Assembly: GCF_004519515.1 (NCBI RefSeq)
Contig: NZ_CP038145.1
Span: 1,260,001-1,324,000 of the forward strand
Source: Actinobacillus indolicus
GTDB taxonomy: Bacteria > Pseudomonadota > Gammaproteobacteria > Enterobacterales > Pasteurellaceae
Reading direction: 5' to 3'
Length of the DNA stretch: 64,000 bases
The notes under the pieces: generated by a model
Database searches by the model: none
What the model saw: only the letters and a program-made list of their open reading frames with translations
Told to the model about the DNA's origin: nothing
Made by a program: the position numbers and the translations under genes
In this document: one piece after another, positions 18,912 to 26,214 of the stretch
Numbering within the stretch: position 1 is the first letter of the stretch
Layout of the letters: each line of letters starts with the position of its first letter

Positions 18912-19856
18912 ATGAAAAGCAATCTTATCAATGTCAAAAGAGATATTACTCTTTTTCATTCAAAAATCAACCTTAATGAAAACATTTCACTTTTCAAAAT
19001 GCTAAGCGAGGTTTATCCTGCTCACGTTGTAGCAAAATCTACAACCGAGCCTGAGAACTCGAACGATTTATACATGGCGAATAGCACGCCCAAAGCGTGT
19101 TTTTTTATTCGTAGCACACGCACACCCAAAGAAAACACAGCCCCGAGAAATCGGGCGAGTGAATTTCTCTCAATGGTAGCGTGTAATGGGAAAGGTTTCG
19201 CCCTTTGCTGTGTTCCATGTATCGCAGTTTCTCAGCCCGTTACACGTTACCGCCCAAACCCTGAGAAGTTTAGCGGTAGCCTTCATAAATCATACATGGA
19301 GCTATCAAAAATGTTTTACACATTCCTATTTATTCATTCTCGTTTAAGAATTTCTGTATTTGCCAACAGCTTAACAGAAGCCTATTCACGTTTACCAAAA
19401 TCAGACATTAAACCGCTTTTAATTGCTCGTAAATCATCACAAGCAAATCAGACCGCTTGTCAAACCCCTGAACAAAATAACAGATTGCCAAAAGCAAGCC
19501 GTTACGGGTATGATGATTGCACTACTAAAACAGTTACCGGTTATCGCACCTGTAAGATTTGCGATTTTTTTGTATCTCAAATTTCCCAAAATCACGGGAT
19601 TACTACACCTGTGATCTATTCAGAATTTGCGGTACGGTTGATAAGCCGAGATAAGCCGAGCAATCGGACGAATAAGGCTAGCCGTGTAACTGCGGTAGTT
19701 GAGACCGTATCGCACCCATTAGCGATATATCCTTTCAATCACTTACTAAACACAGTTACAAATATGAAAAACCCAACCCAAACCCCAAGCGGAAACACCG
19801 CCCGAAATGTATCTATTGCCCTTTCATTTGCGACAAAAGGGGGCGTATATGCGTAA
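18912..19856 (+). CDS. Ash/Icd-like satellite protein (putative cell-division inhibitor type)
   Basis: 314 residues from ATG 18912. The block STPKACFFIRSTRTPKEN, then FLSMVACNGKGFALCCVP, then AVSQPVTRYRPNPEKFSG is what I know from proteins labelled Icd-like host cell division inhibitor or phage Ash. The rest is low in recognisable structure and rich in Ser, Thr, Asn and Arg, so parts may be non-coding RNA rather than protein. An intrinsic terminator lies inside the frame at 19084-19107. The stop overlaps the next ATG. Confidence 0.65.
   Translation: MKSNLINVKRDITLFHSKINLNENISLFKMLSEVYPAHVVAKSTTEPENSNDLYMANSTPKACFFIRSTRTPKENTAPRNRASEFLSMVACNGKGFALCCVPCIAVSQPVTRYRPNPEKFSGSLHKSYMELSKMFYTFLFIHSRLRISVFANSLTEAYSRLPKSDIKPLLIARKSSQANQTACQTPEQNNRLPKASRYGYDDCTTKTVTGYRTCKICDFFVSQISQNHGITTPVIYSEFAVRLISRDKPSNRTNKASRVTAVVETVSHPLAIYPFNHLLNTVTNMKNPTQTPSGNTARNVSIALSFATKGGVYA
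19084..19107 (+). terminator. Intrinsic terminator inside the Ash/Icd-like frame
   Basis: GCACGC (19084-19089), loop CCAAA, GCGTGT (19095-19100), then a T-run to about 19106. The TPKACFF residues are encoded by this terminator. In P4, immunity works through early termination guided by a small RNA. Confidence 0.5.
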
Positions 19857-20034
19857 TCAAACCCTCACCCAAGAAAAATTACAGCAAGAAATCGCAGAGA
19901 TTGAGCTTTATATCAAATGGGCTAAACAGCAAGCCGAAGCAGGCGAATTAGAACAAGCTTACAAGTATTTAAGAGTGATTAAACTCACAGGCTTTCAGTA
20001 TTTAATCGATGTAGAGGGGGAAGAAAATGCGTAA
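19849..20034 (+). CDS. Small satellite protein of unknown function
   Basis: 61 residues from ATG 19849, chosen for the AGGGGG ribosome-binding site and the overlap with the previous stop. Acidic, helical. Overlaps the next gene by 8 bases. No family recognised. Confidence 0.6.
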   Translation: MRNQTLTQEKLQQEIAEIELYIKWAKQQAEAGELEQAYKYLRVIKLTGFQYLIDVEGEENA

Positions 20035-20233
20035 TCAAATCAAACCATACGCTTTAGACGAGCAAGCACAGCAATGCTTAAAAGACGGCACAAATACCCT
20101 ATGGCAAGCCTATACGCTCTTAGAGTTCGTCCAAAAATCGCTAACTGATGACGAAATGATAGACCATTACACCGCATTAAATGGCGTATTGGCATTAATG
20201 AGTAAAGGCTTAGATGACTTGGCGGAGGTTTAA
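20027..20233 (+). CDS. Small satellite protein of unknown function
   Basis: 68 residues with a GGGGGAAG ribosome-binding site. Helical and acidic, ending LMSKGLDDLAEV. Located in a chain of overlapping small genes before the replication protein. Confidence 0.6.
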   Translation: MRNQIKPYALDEQAQQCLKDGTNTLWQAYTLLEFVQKSLTDDEMIDHYTALNGVLALMSKGLDDLAEV

Positions 20234-20234
20234 G

Positions 20235-20543
20235 ATGAATAACCCATACCAACTCACAGGCTACACCTACAACGGCAAAGGCACACTATTAGGCACATTC
20301 GACAAGCACGGGCAAGCGGTGGCGGAAATGCGTTCACGAAAAGTCGACCCGCAAAATGTTTACGTTGATTTCCGCATTGCTAAGGTTTACCAGTATCAAA
20401 TCAACTGCTTCAACGACAAAGGCGAGCTAGCCAAATGTGGCATATACCAAACCAAAGCACAGGCAGACCTAGCCTATCAGACGCTTAAAGCACAATACAA
20501 AACCGTTGAAATGGCTCACATAGGAGGGTTAGGCGATGAATAG
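20235..20543 (+). CDS. Small satellite protein of unknown function
   Basis: 102 residues from ATG 20235 (GGAGG upstream). Two Tyr-rich halves, each with a short strand-loop-strand look (LTGYTYNGKGTLLGTFDKHG and YQYQINCFNDKGELAKCG), suggest an internal duplication. Family not recognised. Overlaps the next gene by 8 bases. Confidence 0.6.
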   Translation: MNNPYQLTGYTYNGKGTLLGTFDKHGQAVAEMRSRKVDPQNVYVDFRIAKVYQYQINCFNDKGELAKCGIYQTKAQADLAYQTLKAQYKTVEMAHIGGLGDE

Positions 20544-20799
20544 CATTCAGCACATCAAAATCCCTTTATCGTTGTTAGATCGAATGAACATAGACCACAC
20601 ACGCATAAACGCCCAAATTAACGCAATGGCGGATAATCCGACCGCTTACACAGGCGAAGTATTAAAACACGCTCTAAGCGTTATTCAGTGGCATTTAGGC
20701 GAACAATCGGAGCATTTACAGGTATTACAAAACCATGTTTATAGAATTAATCAACTGATTGATAAAACGGACGAGATTTTAAGCAGGGGGAATGTATGA
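20536..20799 (+). CDS. Small satellite protein of unknown function
   Basis: 87 residues, helical, with a TAGGAGGGTTAG ribosome-binding site. The stop overlaps the next start by 4 bases (ATGA). No family recognised. Confidence 0.6.
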   Translation: MNSIQHIKIPLSLLDRMNIDHTRINAQINAMADNPTAYTGEVLKHALSVIQWHLGEQSEHLQVLQNHVYRINQLIDKTDEILSRGNV

Positions 20800-21203
20800 A
20801 CGACAAATTAAACTGGGATAACTTCAACGAAGCCGAAAAGGACGCTATCGCAATTGCCTATAAGAATATGTTAGACGGCACAGAAGAGCCGATTTTTCCA
20901 CGTTGTCACATTCTTTTTGACACACTCAGCGAGTTATTAGCCGATGTCTCAATGGTAACGCCTGAGCTATCAAGCCGTTTATGTGGTGAGTTGCAATGTA
21001 TTGCTAAAGTGTTGCTAGAGCTTCCGCCAAGCCTGGCAAATCAAGAGGAAATGAGCGACGAAGAAGTACAGAAAACGCTATTGCAAAACATTGTGGCTAG
21101 CTTTGTTGCTCGTCAATTTCATCAAATCATTGCTCAATGTAACACAGCTAGCCAAATGGCAGTAATGGGCTTAACAGGGGGCGACAATGAAAGCATTCAC
21201 TAA
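20796..21203 (+). CDS. Small acidic satellite protein of unknown function
   Basis: 135 residues, acidic and helical. It overlaps the previous gene by 4 bases and the helicase/primase gene by 17 bases, so its product is probably made in step with the replication protein. No family recognised. Confidence 0.6.
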   Translation: MNDKLNWDNFNEAEKDAIAIAYKNMLDGTEEPIFPRCHILFDTLSELLADVSMVTPELSSRLCGELQCIAKVLLELPPSLANQEEMSDEEVQKTLLQNIVASFVARQFHQIIAQCNTASQMAVMGLTGGDNESIH

Positions 21204-23373
21204 GCTAAAAAACGCCCCAAATATGAAACTACAAAAACCTAATGCGGAAAATGCTTATATCATTATCGGCTCTCAAGCGTGGGATTTTGCCAAAGCTCCA
21301 CCAGCTGAACGCACACAGGGCGAGATAGCACTTGATGATGTGTTACCACAGGGCGAGAAATCGCCTCCTATTGTGCTAACAGGTGAGGTTTTGAAAAACG
21401 TTCATCAATACCGCATAGCACCTGAGCAAGCTCACACTATCACACTACAGCGAGCTAACCACGGGGAAGCGGTAAGCGGTGAGATTATTGCTAAACTTTG
21501 CTTAAACCTTGCTAACAACACGCAGGCAAAAGCCATTCACTACATTGACGAAGCCGAGCAACACCTAGAAGATTTAAGCGGATATATCGAACGCATTCGA
21601 CAAGGTGAAGCAATGGCGGAAAATGTGGCGGAAGTGACCGCTAGCGATGATGTGAATGCTGACATAGATAAACATAAGCCTTATGTCGAAAAACGCACAG
21701 AAAACGGCGTAGAGGGGCTTTATCGCATTACCCCGAAATACGACAAGGACACAGGCGAACTGCTCTCAGAACGCACGGAATGGCTCTCAGATGAAATCGC
21801 AGTGGTTGGCATAGGGCAAAGCGAGGCTGAACATTATCTCGTGCTAGAGTGGACGCCTGAGGGCAAATCGCAACCAGTCAAAGAGGCGTTATCCTTAGGG
21901 GATTTAGGCGAACGTGAAGGGTGGCGACAGCTCAAAGCCAAAGGGCTACGTTTAACTACTCGCACCTACCTACGCAACGAGCTAGCGGACTATTTACAAA
22001 GTAGCGGTAAGCGTACCCTATGGCACATCACCAACGCTACAGGGTGGCATAACGGGGCTTACATTTTGCCAAACGGGGAAGTATTAGGCGAACCTGAAAC
22101 ACCTGTGCTATTTAACCGACAATCCGCCACCGCCAGCGGATACGACACCAAAGGCACAATAGAGAGCTGGAGGCAAGAGATTGCGGATAATGTGCGAGGC
22201 AATCCTTCAATGATGTTGGGCGTGGCTTGTGCTTTATCTGCCCCGATAATGAACATCATAGAGGCTGAGAGCTTTGGGGTTCACTTATTCGGTGGCTCAA
22301 CCGCAGGCAAAACCACTACCGCAAACATTGCCAGCAGTCTATACGGACACCCTGACAAAATTCGCTTATCGTGGAACGCAACAGGGCTAGGCTTAATCAA
22401 TGAAGCCTCAGCAAGAAATGATAACTTCATGCCACTTGATGAAATCGGGCAAGGCTCAAACCGCAAGTACATAGAGCAAACCGCCTACGCTTTATTTAAT
22501 GGCATGGGGAAAATACAGGGAGCAAAAGACGGCGGTAATAGAGAGCTACAACGGTGGCGGATTATGGCATTTTCTACGGGTGAAATTGACCTAGAGGGCT
22601 ATTTGTCGATGGGAGGCATTAAGACAAACGCAGGGCAATTAGTCCGCTTGCTGAATGTACCTATCACAAGGGCGAAAGTCTATCATTCATTCCCTGACGG
22701 CAAGGCACACGCCGACCACTTGAACTATGCGAGCAAGCAACACTACGGAGCAGTTGGCAGGGCGTGGATTGAGTGGCTAACAGTGGAGGACAATCAGAAA
22801 GTATTGATTATTGTCCATAGCCAAATGAAAACAAAATGGTTAGACCGCTTGCCAAGTGACGCAAGTCCACAAGTTCAACGAGTGGCTAGCCGTTTTGCTA
22901 TCCTCGAAACTGCCTTGCAATTAGCGAGCTTTCTCACAGGGTGGGATATTTCCGCCAACGGTGAGGCGTTGCTACATTGCTTCAATGAATGGATCAATAT
23001 CTTTGGACTACATAGCCAAGAAGAAAAGCAAATCATTGAGCAGGTGAACGGCTGGCTATTAGCAAATGCTGAGGGGCGGTTTATCGAATACCCAAACAAC
23101 CCTGAACAGCGAGCCATCTCGAATATCGCAGGCTATAAAATCATTCCTCAACGAGATAATGAGATAGAGAGCTTTTATCTGTATCCATTAGCTTTTGAGG
23201 AAGCGATAAAGGGACACCCAAAGGAGCAGGCTTGTAAAATCCTATCAGATAAAGGAATGCTATCTAAGGGCGAAAATGGCTATAGATACTTAGTAAGAAT
23301 ACCAAGCAGGATAGATCCGAAACGTACAAGATGTTATCTCGTTTTCCCACTTGTTGAAAGTGACGAAGCATAA
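21187..23373 (+). CDS. DUF927-family replication protein (helicase/primase type)
   Basis: 728 residues. The N-terminal 180 are variable. The DUF927 ATPase domain follows, with Walker A GGSTAGKTTT at about 369-378 and an acidic PLDEIGQGSNRKYIEQTAYAL block near 416-435 acting as Walker B. A C-terminal winged-helix-like tail ends the protein. DUF927 proteins are the replicative helicases of many satellites and islands. The iteron array just downstream fits an initiator/helicase acting at a nearby origin. Start ATG 21187 has CAGGGGG upstream. Confidence 0.88.
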   Translation: MKAFTKLKNAPNMKLQKPNAENAYIIIGSQAWDFAKAPPAERTQGEIALDDVLPQGEKSPPIVLTGEVLKNVHQYRIAPEQAHTITLQRANHGEAVSGEIIAKLCLNLANNTQAKAIHYIDEAEQHLEDLSGYIERIRQGEAMAENVAEVTASDDVNADIDKHKPYVEKRTENGVEGLYRITPKYDKDTGELLSERTEWLSDEIAVVGIGQSEAEHYLVLEWTPEGKSQPVKEALSLGDLGEREGWRQLKAKGLRLTTRTYLRNELADYLQSSGKRTLWHITNATGWHNGAYILPNGEVLGEPETPVLFNRQSATASGYDTKGTIESWRQEIADNVRGNPSMMLGVACALSAPIMNIIEAESFGVHLFGGSTAGKTTTANIASSLYGHPDKIRLSWNATGLGLINEASARNDNFMPLDEIGQGSNRKYIEQTAYALFNGMGKIQGAKDGGNRELQRWRIMAFSTGEIDLEGYLSMGGIKTNAGQLVRLLNVPITRAKVYHSFPDGKAHADHLNYASKQHYGAVGRAWIEWLTVEDNQKVLIIVHSQMKTKWLDRLPSDASPQVQRVASRFAILETALQLASFLTGWDISANGEALLHCFNEWINIFGLHSQEEKQIIEQVNGWLLANAEGRFIEYPNNPEQRAISNIAGYKIIPQRDNEIESFYLYPLAFEEAIKGHPKEQACKILSDKGMLSKGENGYRYLVRIPSRIDPKRTRCYLVFPLVESDEA

Positions 23374-23434
23374 AAAACCATAACAAACCATAACATCAAG
23401 TGTTTTTGTAGTCTGTATGCTACATTGATAATTT

Positions 23435-23468
23435 AAGAGCTTTCCAGAGATGGTTAGCTCTTTTTTTT
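23435..23468 (+). terminator. Terminator of the replication operon
   Basis: AAGAGCT (23435-23441) pairs with AGCTCTT (23456-23462), followed by a run of T to 23468. Confidence 0.7.
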
Positions 23469-23510
23469 ACCTTTACAAAAAATTTTTTTTCCATACGCGT
23501 AGTTTTTTAG

Positions 23511-23766
23511 TAGTCCAATTAGTCCAAAACACCTATTTAAAAAATAATATCTTTATTTATCAATATATTACATAAAATTCATTGGACTAATTTTTCTTTT
23601 TTTGGACTAATTTCAGGGCATTTTGGACTACTCAAAAAATGAACAATAAGAGTATTTTGTTAGTTTTGGACTAATTTTGGACTACATTGGACTACTCAAT
23701 TAGTCCAAAAAACGCCACTTAAGTATTTGATTTTAAAGGATTGGACTAATTGGACTAATTGGACTA
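23511..23766. repeat. Iteron array, 12 copies of TTGGACTA(A): candidate replication origin
   Basis: Forward copies begin at 23582, 23602, 23623, 23666, 23677, 23687, 23741, 23750 and 23759. Reverse copies (TTAGTCCAA or TAGTCCAA) begin at 23511, 23519 and 23700. Very AT-rich stretches lie between and beside them. AACGCCACTT (about 23711) is complementary to AAGTGGCG (about 23809) and to GTGGCGTTTT (about 23822). The array stands directly after the DUF927 gene. The 586-bp gap 23374-23959 holds this, the terminator and the toxin operator. Confidence 0.8.
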
Positions 23767-23905
23767 CTGTTTTTTACTAAATATAAAAAAAATTTTTTGA
23801 AACAGTAAAAGTGGCGGAGGGGTGGCGTTTTGGTTTCTGCGGATAATATCTCTTTTTATGCTACACATTTTGGGGAACAGCAATAAATTAGCTTTTATGA
23901 TGTAT

Positions 23906-23943
23906 CTATACGCAAAAAGAGTATATAATAGAACTATACGCAA
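23906..23943 (+). promoter_or_regulatory. Promoter and operator repeats of the toxin-antitoxin pair
   Basis: The direct repeat CTATACGCAA occurs at 23906-23915 and 23934-23943, either side of a perfect -10 TATAAT at 23924-23929. Repeats flanking the -10 are what one expects of an autorepressor binding site. Confidence 0.6.
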
Positions 23944-23959
23944 TTAACGGATTTATAGA

Positions 23960-24295
23960 ATGAATTTAACTTTTATTGAATTACCACCATTCGAAAGATT
24001 TAGAGCGGAGAATTTAACAGATGAAGAGTATAGAGCTTTCCAAAATGAATTATTAGAAAACCCTGAAAAAGGCGATGTGATACAAGGCTTAAAAGGATTG
24101 AGAAAGATAAGAATAGCAGACAATAAGCGGAACAAAGGCAAGCGAGGAGGAGCAAGGGTTATTTATTACTACTTTCAAACCAAAAGCCAAATATTTTTAA
24201 TTATGGCTTACGGCAAAAATGAGCAAACCGATCTAACGTTGGAACAACAAAAATCACTAATTACAATAATTGAACGTATCAAAACAAAACTATAG
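23960..24295 (+). CDS. higB: RelE/HigB-type toxin
   Basis: 111 residues. It fits the RelE/ParE superfamily toxin of HigB type: IQGLKGLRKIRIADNKRNKGKRGGARVIYYYFQTKSQIFLIMAYGK followed by a helical tail. These toxins cleave mRNA on the ribosome. It lies before its partner, the usual HigBA order, with 10 bases between. In a satellite it may stabilise the element. The named subfamily is an inference. Confidence 0.85.
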   Translation: MNLTFIELPPFERFRAENLTDEEYRAFQNELLENPEKGDVIQGLKGLRKIRIADNKRNKGKRGGARVIYYYFQTKSQIFLIMAYGKNEQTDLTLEQQKSLITIIERIKTKL

Positions 24296-24305
24296 GGGAA
24301 CTAGA

Positions 24306-24614
24306 ATGACAAAGTTTTATAATGATTTAATGGAAGGCTTAACAGCAATGGAGGAGTTTTTAGATGGGAAAAGAACGCTAAAAATGGAAAGCTTAGCACG
24401 CCCTGAGCCTTTAGAAATGCGAGCAGAAGAAATCAAAGCTATTAGAGAGGAGTTAAACCTATCACAAGCATTATTTGCTTTAAAATTGCGGACAAGTGTA
24501 AGAACCTATCAAGGGTGGGAGCAAGGCAAAAGCAAACCAAATCAGCAAGCTATGCTCTTGCTTAAAATGGTACAGAAATCACCTCAACTATTTGAACAAA
24601 TTGCGAATGCTTAA
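24306..24614 (+). CDS. higA: HigA/NadS-type antitoxin with XRE helix-turn-helix
   Basis: 102 residues from ATG 24306 (GGGGAACTAGA upstream). The C-terminal half is an XRE/Cro helix-turn-helix (LNLSQALFALKLRTSVRTYQGWEQGKSKPN). The N-terminal half (about 1-45) would bind the toxin. It probably represses its own operon through the repeats at 23906-23943. Confidence 0.85.
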   Translation: MTKFYNDLMEGLTAMEEFLDGKRTLKMESLARPEPLEMRAEEIKAIREELNLSQALFALKLRTSVRTYQGWEQGKSKPNQQAMLLLKMVQKSPQLFEQIANA

Positions 24615-24678
24615 ATTCATTAATAGAACGCTTCTCAAAAATCTATGATTGCGATGTTAAGCAGATGTACTAAACAAT

Positions 24679-24712
24679 AAGCCTTACATTTTTTGAATGT
24701 AGGGCTTTTTTG
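24679..24712 (+). terminator. Terminator after the toxin-antitoxin pair
   Basis: AAGCCTTACATT (24679-24690) pairs, with one mismatch, with AATGTAGGGCTT (24696-24707), followed by TTTTT. Confidence 0.75.
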
Positions 24713-24786
24713 TGGGCTTTAAGAATTAGGGGGTTTATACAAAATTATACATAGGAAATATAATTATATATTTGCTCCAATTAAAA

Positions 24787-24862
24787 AGGTACTCCCGACG
24801 GGGTGGGGGTTTCCACGGGGTTGCGGCGGCGTGGTTTTCGGCAATTTTTCGGGGTTCTAGCC
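24787..24862 (+). other. GC-rich cos-like segment (possible packaging site)
   Basis: A non-coding block with G-runs (CCCGACGGGGTGGGGG, then CCACGGGGTTGCGGCGGCG, then GTGGTTTTCGGC) stands alone in AT-rich DNA. The ending resembles the cosN region of lambda-like phages, where a GC-rich nick site is followed by GGGTTTTCGC. Satellites of the PICI type carry a copy of the helper's cos site so that helper terminase packages them. This is an inference from composition and partial likeness. Confidence 0.45.
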
Positions 24863-24893
24863 ATCATCATCTTTTGATTAAAAGTGAATAATT

Positions 24894-25037
24894 ATGCCTA
24901 GAATGATGGCGGTAGATGTCGAATTTGCTGATATTGGTTTTCTTCAGCCTCTTAAAATTGCAAGGCGTGTTATTTTAAGTAAATGGATTATCCTAAAATT
25001 AAATCGTTTCCTCAATTTTGAGGAGATGACACCTTAA
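24894..25037 (+). CDS. Possible 47-residue protein near the right end
   Basis: ATG 24894 to TAA 25035-25037 encodes 47 residues beginning MPRMMAVDVEFADIG. No good ribosome-binding site is visible and no family is recognised. It could be a truncated gene end or chance. It is the only coding candidate in the 811-bp stretch 24615-25425, which otherwise holds the cos-like block, arm sites and attR. Confidence 0.25.
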   Translation: MPRMMAVDVEFADIGFLQPLKIARRVILSKWIILKLNRFLNFEEMTP

Positions 25038-25196
25038 GCATAGTTATATCACCATAGTAAAAAGTGAACGTTCTTCACCTGAACCACCAATTTTAAAAAC
25101 AATCCTATACAAGTGATAAACTTCAAAATTCTGTAGTGTTTAGCTACTAAAAATTGATTAAATAACAATCTATTTAGTGGTATGGAATGAAAAATA

Positions 25197-25220
25197 GTAA
25201 CAAGATTAGTAACAAGATTT
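25197..25220 (+). repeat. Right arm-type integrase site pair
   Basis: GTAACAAGATTA and GTAACAAGATTT in tandem, identical with flanking bases to the pair at 13555-13578 at the left end. It lies 53 bp inside attR. Confidence 0.65.
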
Positions 25221-25272
25221 TAAGTTGCAAAAATAAAATCTTTAAATTTCAAATGGTTAAGCTATGAGTTGG

Positions 25273-25292
25273 ACTCCCATACGCTCCGCCAA
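25273..25292 (+). repeat. attR, imperfect copy of the selC 3' end
   Basis: ACTCCCATACGCTCCGCCAA matches 13411-13431 except for one missing base and one change. The tRNA-like context (GAGTTGGACTCCC) before it suggests the site came with the element. Confidence 0.75.
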
Positions 25293-25387
25293 TCTTTTCT
25301 CTTCTAAAACTCCAGCTAAAAATTTGCAAAACTTTTCATAAATCTAACCGCTTGCTATGGCATTTTGCCTGTTTCTTCACTTTTCTA

Positions 25388-25396
25388 TGGTATAAT
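25388..25396 (+). promoter_or_regulatory. Extended -10 promoter of rsfS
   Basis: TGGTATAAT (25388-25396) is an extended -10 lying 30 bp before ATG 25426. A -35 at good spacing is not clear. Confidence 0.5.
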
Positions 25397-25425
25397 TCGC
25401 GCCTTTTAAAATAAGTAGAATAAAG

Positions 25426-25740
25426 ATGGTCATGAATTTAGTTCAATTTTTAACAGAGACATTAGAAGGGCTCAAAGCTCAAGATATTCAAGCGATAGAT
25501 GTGCGTGGAAAATCCAGTATTACCGATACTATGATTGTATGTACGGGGACATCAAGTCGCCATGTGGCATCAACGGCGGATAATTTAATTGAAGAAAGTA
25601 AAAAAGCGGGTGTTGAAGTTTTTGCTCACGAAGGTAAGTCTGTCGCAGATTGGATCGTTGTCGACTTCGGTCAAGCGATTGTGCACATCCTACAACAAGA
25701 TAGTCGTGAAATGTATCAATTAGAGAAACTTTGGGTATAG
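25426..25740 (+). CDS. rsfS: Ribosomal silencing factor RsfS
   Basis: 104 residues. RsfS binds protein L14 of the large subunit and blocks subunit joining in slow growth. Typical motifs are DVRGKSSITDTMIVCTGTSSRHV and ADWIVVDFGQAIVHI, ending REMYQLEKLWV. ATG 25432 is a possible alternative start. Its stop abuts the rlmH start, matching the conserved rsfS-rlmH-mrdA order. Confidence 0.95.
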   Translation: MVMNLVQFLTETLEGLKAQDIQAIDVRGKSSITDTMIVCTGTSSRHVASTADNLIEESKKAGVEVFAHEGKSVADWIVVDFGQAIVHILQQDSREMYQLEKLWV

Positions 25741-26208
25741 ATGAAAATTCAATTAGTGGCAGTGGGAACTAAAATGCCTGATTGGGTTACCAAAGGTTTT
25801 GAAGAGTATCAACGCCGTTTCCCAAAAGATATGCCTTTTGAGCTTATTGAAATTCCAGCTGGAAAGCGTGGCAAAAATGCGGATATTAAGCGTATTTTAG
25901 AGCAAGAAGGTAAGGCAATGTTGGCTGCTTGCGGGCGTGGAAAAATCGTTACGCTAGATATTCCAGGTAAACCATGGACAACGGAACAGCTTGCCCAGCA
26001 ATTAGAAAGTTGGAAAAACGACGGGCGAGATGTGTGTCTATTAATTGGTGGGCCTGAAGGCTTATCGCCTGAATGTAAAGCTGCCGCAGAACAGAGTTGG
26101 TCTCTTTCACCGCTCACTTTACCGCACCCCCTTGTGCGAATAGTGGTGGCAGAGAGCATGTACCGAGCTTGGTCTTTAACCACAAATCACCCTTATCATC
26201 GAGAATAA
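25741..26208 (+). CDS. rlmH: 23S rRNA (pseudouridine-1915-N3)-methyltransferase
   Basis: 155 residues, the normal length. It methylates pseudouridine 1915 in helix 69 of 23S rRNA. It is a SPOUT enzyme with [39 protein letters not shown] and the C-terminal NHPYHRE. It starts on the base after the rsfS stop. Confidence 0.97.
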   Translation: MKIQLVAVGTKMPDWVTKGFEEYQRRFPKDMPFELIEIPAGKRGKNADIKRILEQEGKAMLAACGRGKIVTLDIPGKPWTTEQLAQQLESWKNDGRDVCLLIGGPEGLSPECKAAAEQSWSLSPLTLPHPLVRIVVAESMYRAWSLTTNHPYHRE

Positions 26209-26214
26209 TGACGC

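Larger units (their letters stand above)
13411..25292 (+). mobile_element. Integrated phage satellite (PICI-like/P4-like) in selC
   Basis: About 11.9 kb between selC and an imperfect copy of its 3' end. Order: integrase, unknown protein, AlpA, four small genes, AntA/AntB antirepressor, Ash/Icd-like gene, five small genes, DUF927 helicase/primase, iterons, HigBA-like pair, cos-like GC-rich block, attR. Nearly all genes read rightward with 4-20 base overlaps. No structural, lysis or terminase gene is seen, and the size and order match satellites that use a helper phage. A decayed prophage or ICE remnant is the alternative; the compact intact genes argue against it. Confidence 0.85.

Noticed and set aside
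18912..19856. Two or more separate small genes within the Ash/Icd-like frame
   Set aside because: The frame is continuous over 314 codons, and internal starts lack good ribosome-binding sites; kept as one gene with lowered confidence.
24787..24862. Coding sequence in the GC-rich block
   Set aside because: All frames are short or stop quickly; composition fits a signal sequence instead.
13431..25292. CRISPR array or defence cluster in the element
   Set aside because: The repeats found (iterons, arm sites, octamers) lack regular spacers, and no cas gene is present.
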